A stretch of DNA of 7,259 nucleotides from Planctomycetales bacterium (lineage in GTDB: Bacteria; Planctomycetota; Planctomycetia; Pirellulales; Thermoguttaceae), in the NCBI GenBank assembly GCA_007127495.1, contig SKZG01000179.1:1-7259 (forward strand). The letters run 5' to 3'. Position 1 is the stretch's first letter. Every line of letters begins with the position of its first letter. The notes beneath the pieces were generated by a model, which was not told the DNA's origin, searched no databases, and saw only the letters and a list, made by a program, of their open reading frames with translations. Below, piece after piece: positions 6,541-7,259 of the stretch. The position numbers and the translations under genes were made by a program.

Positions 6541-6584
6541 GCCTGAATGCCCAACTCGATGTGAAGAAACGCCGCCCCCTTAGC

Positions 6585-6658
6585 GCGGATTATTCATCTA
6601 CGTAGGGTGGGCCATGGTCGCGTACAACAATGGTGGGTCTGCACAAGCCGCAACCAAG
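6585..6658 (+). repeat. Dispersed repeat, unit A (74 bp)
   Basis: Aligned without gaps to 6881-6954 it matches at 67 of 74 positions by my count. The unit runs from GCGGATTATTCATCTACGTA, through GGGTGGGCC, CGTACAACAATGGTGGG and GCACAAGCCGCAACCAAG. Similarity extends weakly 14 bp further left (6571-6584 against 6867-6880, 10 of 14). It contains two direct GGTGGG words, at 6606-6611 and 6632-6637. Because it sits just upstream of the glycosyltransferase gene it may lie within or next to its promoter: the minus strand reads AATAAT at 6594-6589. Confidence 0.9.
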
Positions 6659-6760
6659 TTCATTTCCTGCCCGCTCGCCTGGAATCACGCCGACAATAGC
6701 GCCCAATGCCCCACCAGAGAGGCGGCTTGTTTGACCCACCCTACCTATCATGAATAATCC
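6587..6760. mobile_element. MITE-like element bounded by imperfect terminal inverted repeats
   Basis: Units A and B face each other, so this 174-bp stretch starts with GGATTATTCAT and ends with ATGAATAATCC, followed inward by GTAGGGTGGG (6602-6611) and its complement CCCACCCTAC (6735-6744). Inverted ends of about 25 bp, a short non-coding core (inner TGGTGGG 6631-6637 against CCCACCA 6710-6716) and absence of a transposase are what a miniature inverted-repeat or REPIN-like element would show. No clear target-site duplication is seen: left flank TTAGCGC, right flank GGGTTAG. Chance juxtaposition of two oppositely oriented repeat units is the alternative. Confidence 0.4.
6722..6760 (-). repeat. 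Dispersed repeat, unit B: inverted and internally shortened copy
   Basis: The minus strand reads GGATTATTCAT (6760-6750), GATAG, GTAGGGTGGGTC (6744-6733), AA, ACAAGCCGC (6730-6722). All three blocks occur in the same order in unit A, but B lacks about 26 bp between the two GGTGGG words of A. It therefore looks like the same unit after collapse across a 6-bp direct repeat, or like the ancestral form before an insertion. Its ends differ from A at GATAG versus CTAC. Confidence 0.75.
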
Positions 6761-6777
6761 GGGTTAGTCCGGGTTAG
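6758..6777. repeat. Perfect 10-bp tandem duplication
   Basis: TCCGGGTTAG occurs twice in immediate succession, at 6758-6767 and 6768-6777. The first copy overlaps the outer end of repeat unit B, so the duplication marks the right boundary of the MITE-like element. Replication slippage or an imprecise insertion or excision would both explain it. Confidence 0.85.
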
Positions 6778-6880
6778 ACGAAACAGCCGTTATTGTGCGA
6801 TAGGCGAGGCTCGATGTCAAGCGAGACAGGCCACTAAGGTCGCATACAGCGGAAAAAACTGCCACCGTCGCCCCGTGAAC

Positions 6881-6954
6881 GCGGATTATCCATCTACGTA
6901 GTGTGGGCCACATTCGTGTACAACAATGGTGGGTATGCACAAGCCGCAACCAAG
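6881..6954 (+). repeat. Dispersed repeat, unit C (74 bp)
   Basis: This is the second full-length direct copy, 296 bp downstream of unit A and the same length, with seven substitutions (three of them adjacent, ATGG versus ACAT at 6910-6913) and no indels. Flanking sequence immediately to the left also resembles that of A. No inverted partner like unit B follows it in the remaining window. Confidence 0.9.
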
Positions 6955-7140
6955 AATGTCCATCCTGCAAAAGCGCAAAAACGGCGCGCGGCAAGTTTAG
7001 TTACGAGAGATTGCGGCTACGCGGGCCATACCTCGAGTACTGCATCCGCCACGCGTCAAGGTCGAAATCGCCATGTCGTATGAAGTCGCGCCACAAACTA
7101 TCCCCGGCCTTTGCTTTGCATACTACACAAACGTTGCCTC

Positions 7141-7169
7141 TTGTGCATACTTTGCAACTTAACTATAAT
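7141..7169 (+). promoter_or_regulatory. Sigma-70-like promoter reading out of the right edge
   Basis: TTGTGC (7141-7146), a 17-bp spacer and a perfect TATAAT (7164-7169) make the best full promoter in the window. The surroundings are AT-rich. Initiation 6-8 bp after the -10 falls at about 7176, the A of an ATG. TGCATACT occurs at 7117-7124 and again at 7144-7151, overlapping the -35, and CACAA (7126-7130) faces TTGTG (7141-7145); either could be an operator. Confidence 0.5.
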
Positions 7170-7175
7170 CAAGAA

Positions 7176-7259
7176 ATGGAAACTAGCCATCTTGAAACGA
7201 TGGCGCACGGCATCGGCCCGTTGAGGGCCCTTGGCGAAGCTTGCAGTCGCCCCCCTGCA
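7176..7259 (+). CDS. Possible 5' end of an unidentified gene, cut by the window edge
   Basis: From ATG 7176 there are 28 open codons to the last base: METSHLETMAHGIGPLRALG followed by EACSRPPA. A second in-frame ATG lies at 7200. No Shine-Dalgarno precedes either. A strong promoter ends 7 nt upstream, so if this is a gene its message is probably leaderless or nearly so. Composition changes from AT-rich to GC-rich at about 7200, as expected on entering a coding region here. The peptide is too short to recognise; an untranslated leader or a non-coding RNA is an equal alternative. Confidence 0.3.
   Translation, partial: METSHLETMAHGIGPLRALGEACSRPPA

Larger units (their letters stand above)
6555..7175. 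other. Long intergenic region with dispersed repeats, no gene seen
   Basis: About 620 bp lie between the 5' end of the glycosyltransferase gene and a possible new gene at the right edge. The short open frames run through the repeat units and show no domain, no ribosome-binding site and no consistent codon bias. Contents are: repeat unit A (6585-6658, plus), shortened inverted unit B (6722-6760, minus), a 10-bp tandem duplication (6758-6777), repeat unit C (6881-6954, plus) and a promoter (7141-7169). No transposase remnant is recognisable. I see nothing in 6778-6866 or in 6955-7110. Confidence 0.7.

Noticed and set aside
6585..6954. CRISPR array
   Set aside because: Only two full direct copies exist, they are too long (74 bp) and 222 bp apart, and the third copy is inverted.
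6764..6994. A 76-codon minus-strand open frame
   Set aside because: It runs through repeat unit C and the tandem TCCGGGTTAG; there is no homology signal, and the sequence is explained better as repeat DNA.
6555..7175. tRNA or other structured RNA gene in the long intergenic region
   Set aside because: I found no T-arm or anticodon-arm pattern and no known riboswitch or small-RNA core; the only clear structure is the inverted A/B repeat pair.

Overview
The window looks like chromosomal DNA from a planctomycete, probably a Pirellulales-like lineage. The grounds are high-GC coding sequence, an ECF sigma factor, a Na+-NQR operon start, a fused ADP-forming acyl-CoA synthetase/GNAT protein and a large polytopic GT-C type membrane protein. 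The taxonomic call is inference from gene types and codon use, not from a marker gene.

Layout, left to right. (1) Bases 1-185, minus strand: the first 61 codons of nqrA, subunit A of the Na+-translocating NADH:quinone reductase; the gene runs off the left edge. (2) 186-616: a 431-bp non-coding, comparatively AT-rich stretch with candidate extended -10 promoters for nqrA. (3) 617-1291, minus: a complete ECF-type sigma-70 family factor with no adjacent anti-sigma gene in view. (4) 1292-1516: a divergent promoter region where candidate promoters for the sigma gene and for the rightward gene physically overlap. (5) 1517-4204, plus: an 895-residue acetate--CoA ligase (ADP-forming) alpha-beta fusion carrying a C-terminal GNAT acetyltransferase domain, with its catalytic histidines retained. 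(6) 4185-6527, minus: a 780-residue multi-pass membrane glycosyltransferase-like protein that converges on and overlaps the ligase gene by 20 bp. (7) 6555-7175: about 620 bp without a convincing gene, holding three copies of one dispersed repeat unit: two nearly identical direct copies and one inverted, internally shortened copy. The first two form a MITE-like inverted pair. (8) 7141-7259: a good sigma-70-like promoter placed so that transcription would begin at or next to an ATG, opening a reading frame that leaves the right edge.

The genes do not form one operon. nqrA begins a respiratory sodium-pump operon. The ligase/GNAT protein links acetyl-CoA, acetate and ATP and may also acetylate proteins. 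The membrane protein probably transfers sugar from a polyprenyl-phosphate donor in envelope biosynthesis. The two large genes both appear to start at GTG behind the same GGGGAG ribosome-binding sequence, so both are shorter at the N terminus than their longest open frames. The most unusual material is the repeat family at 6571-6954.
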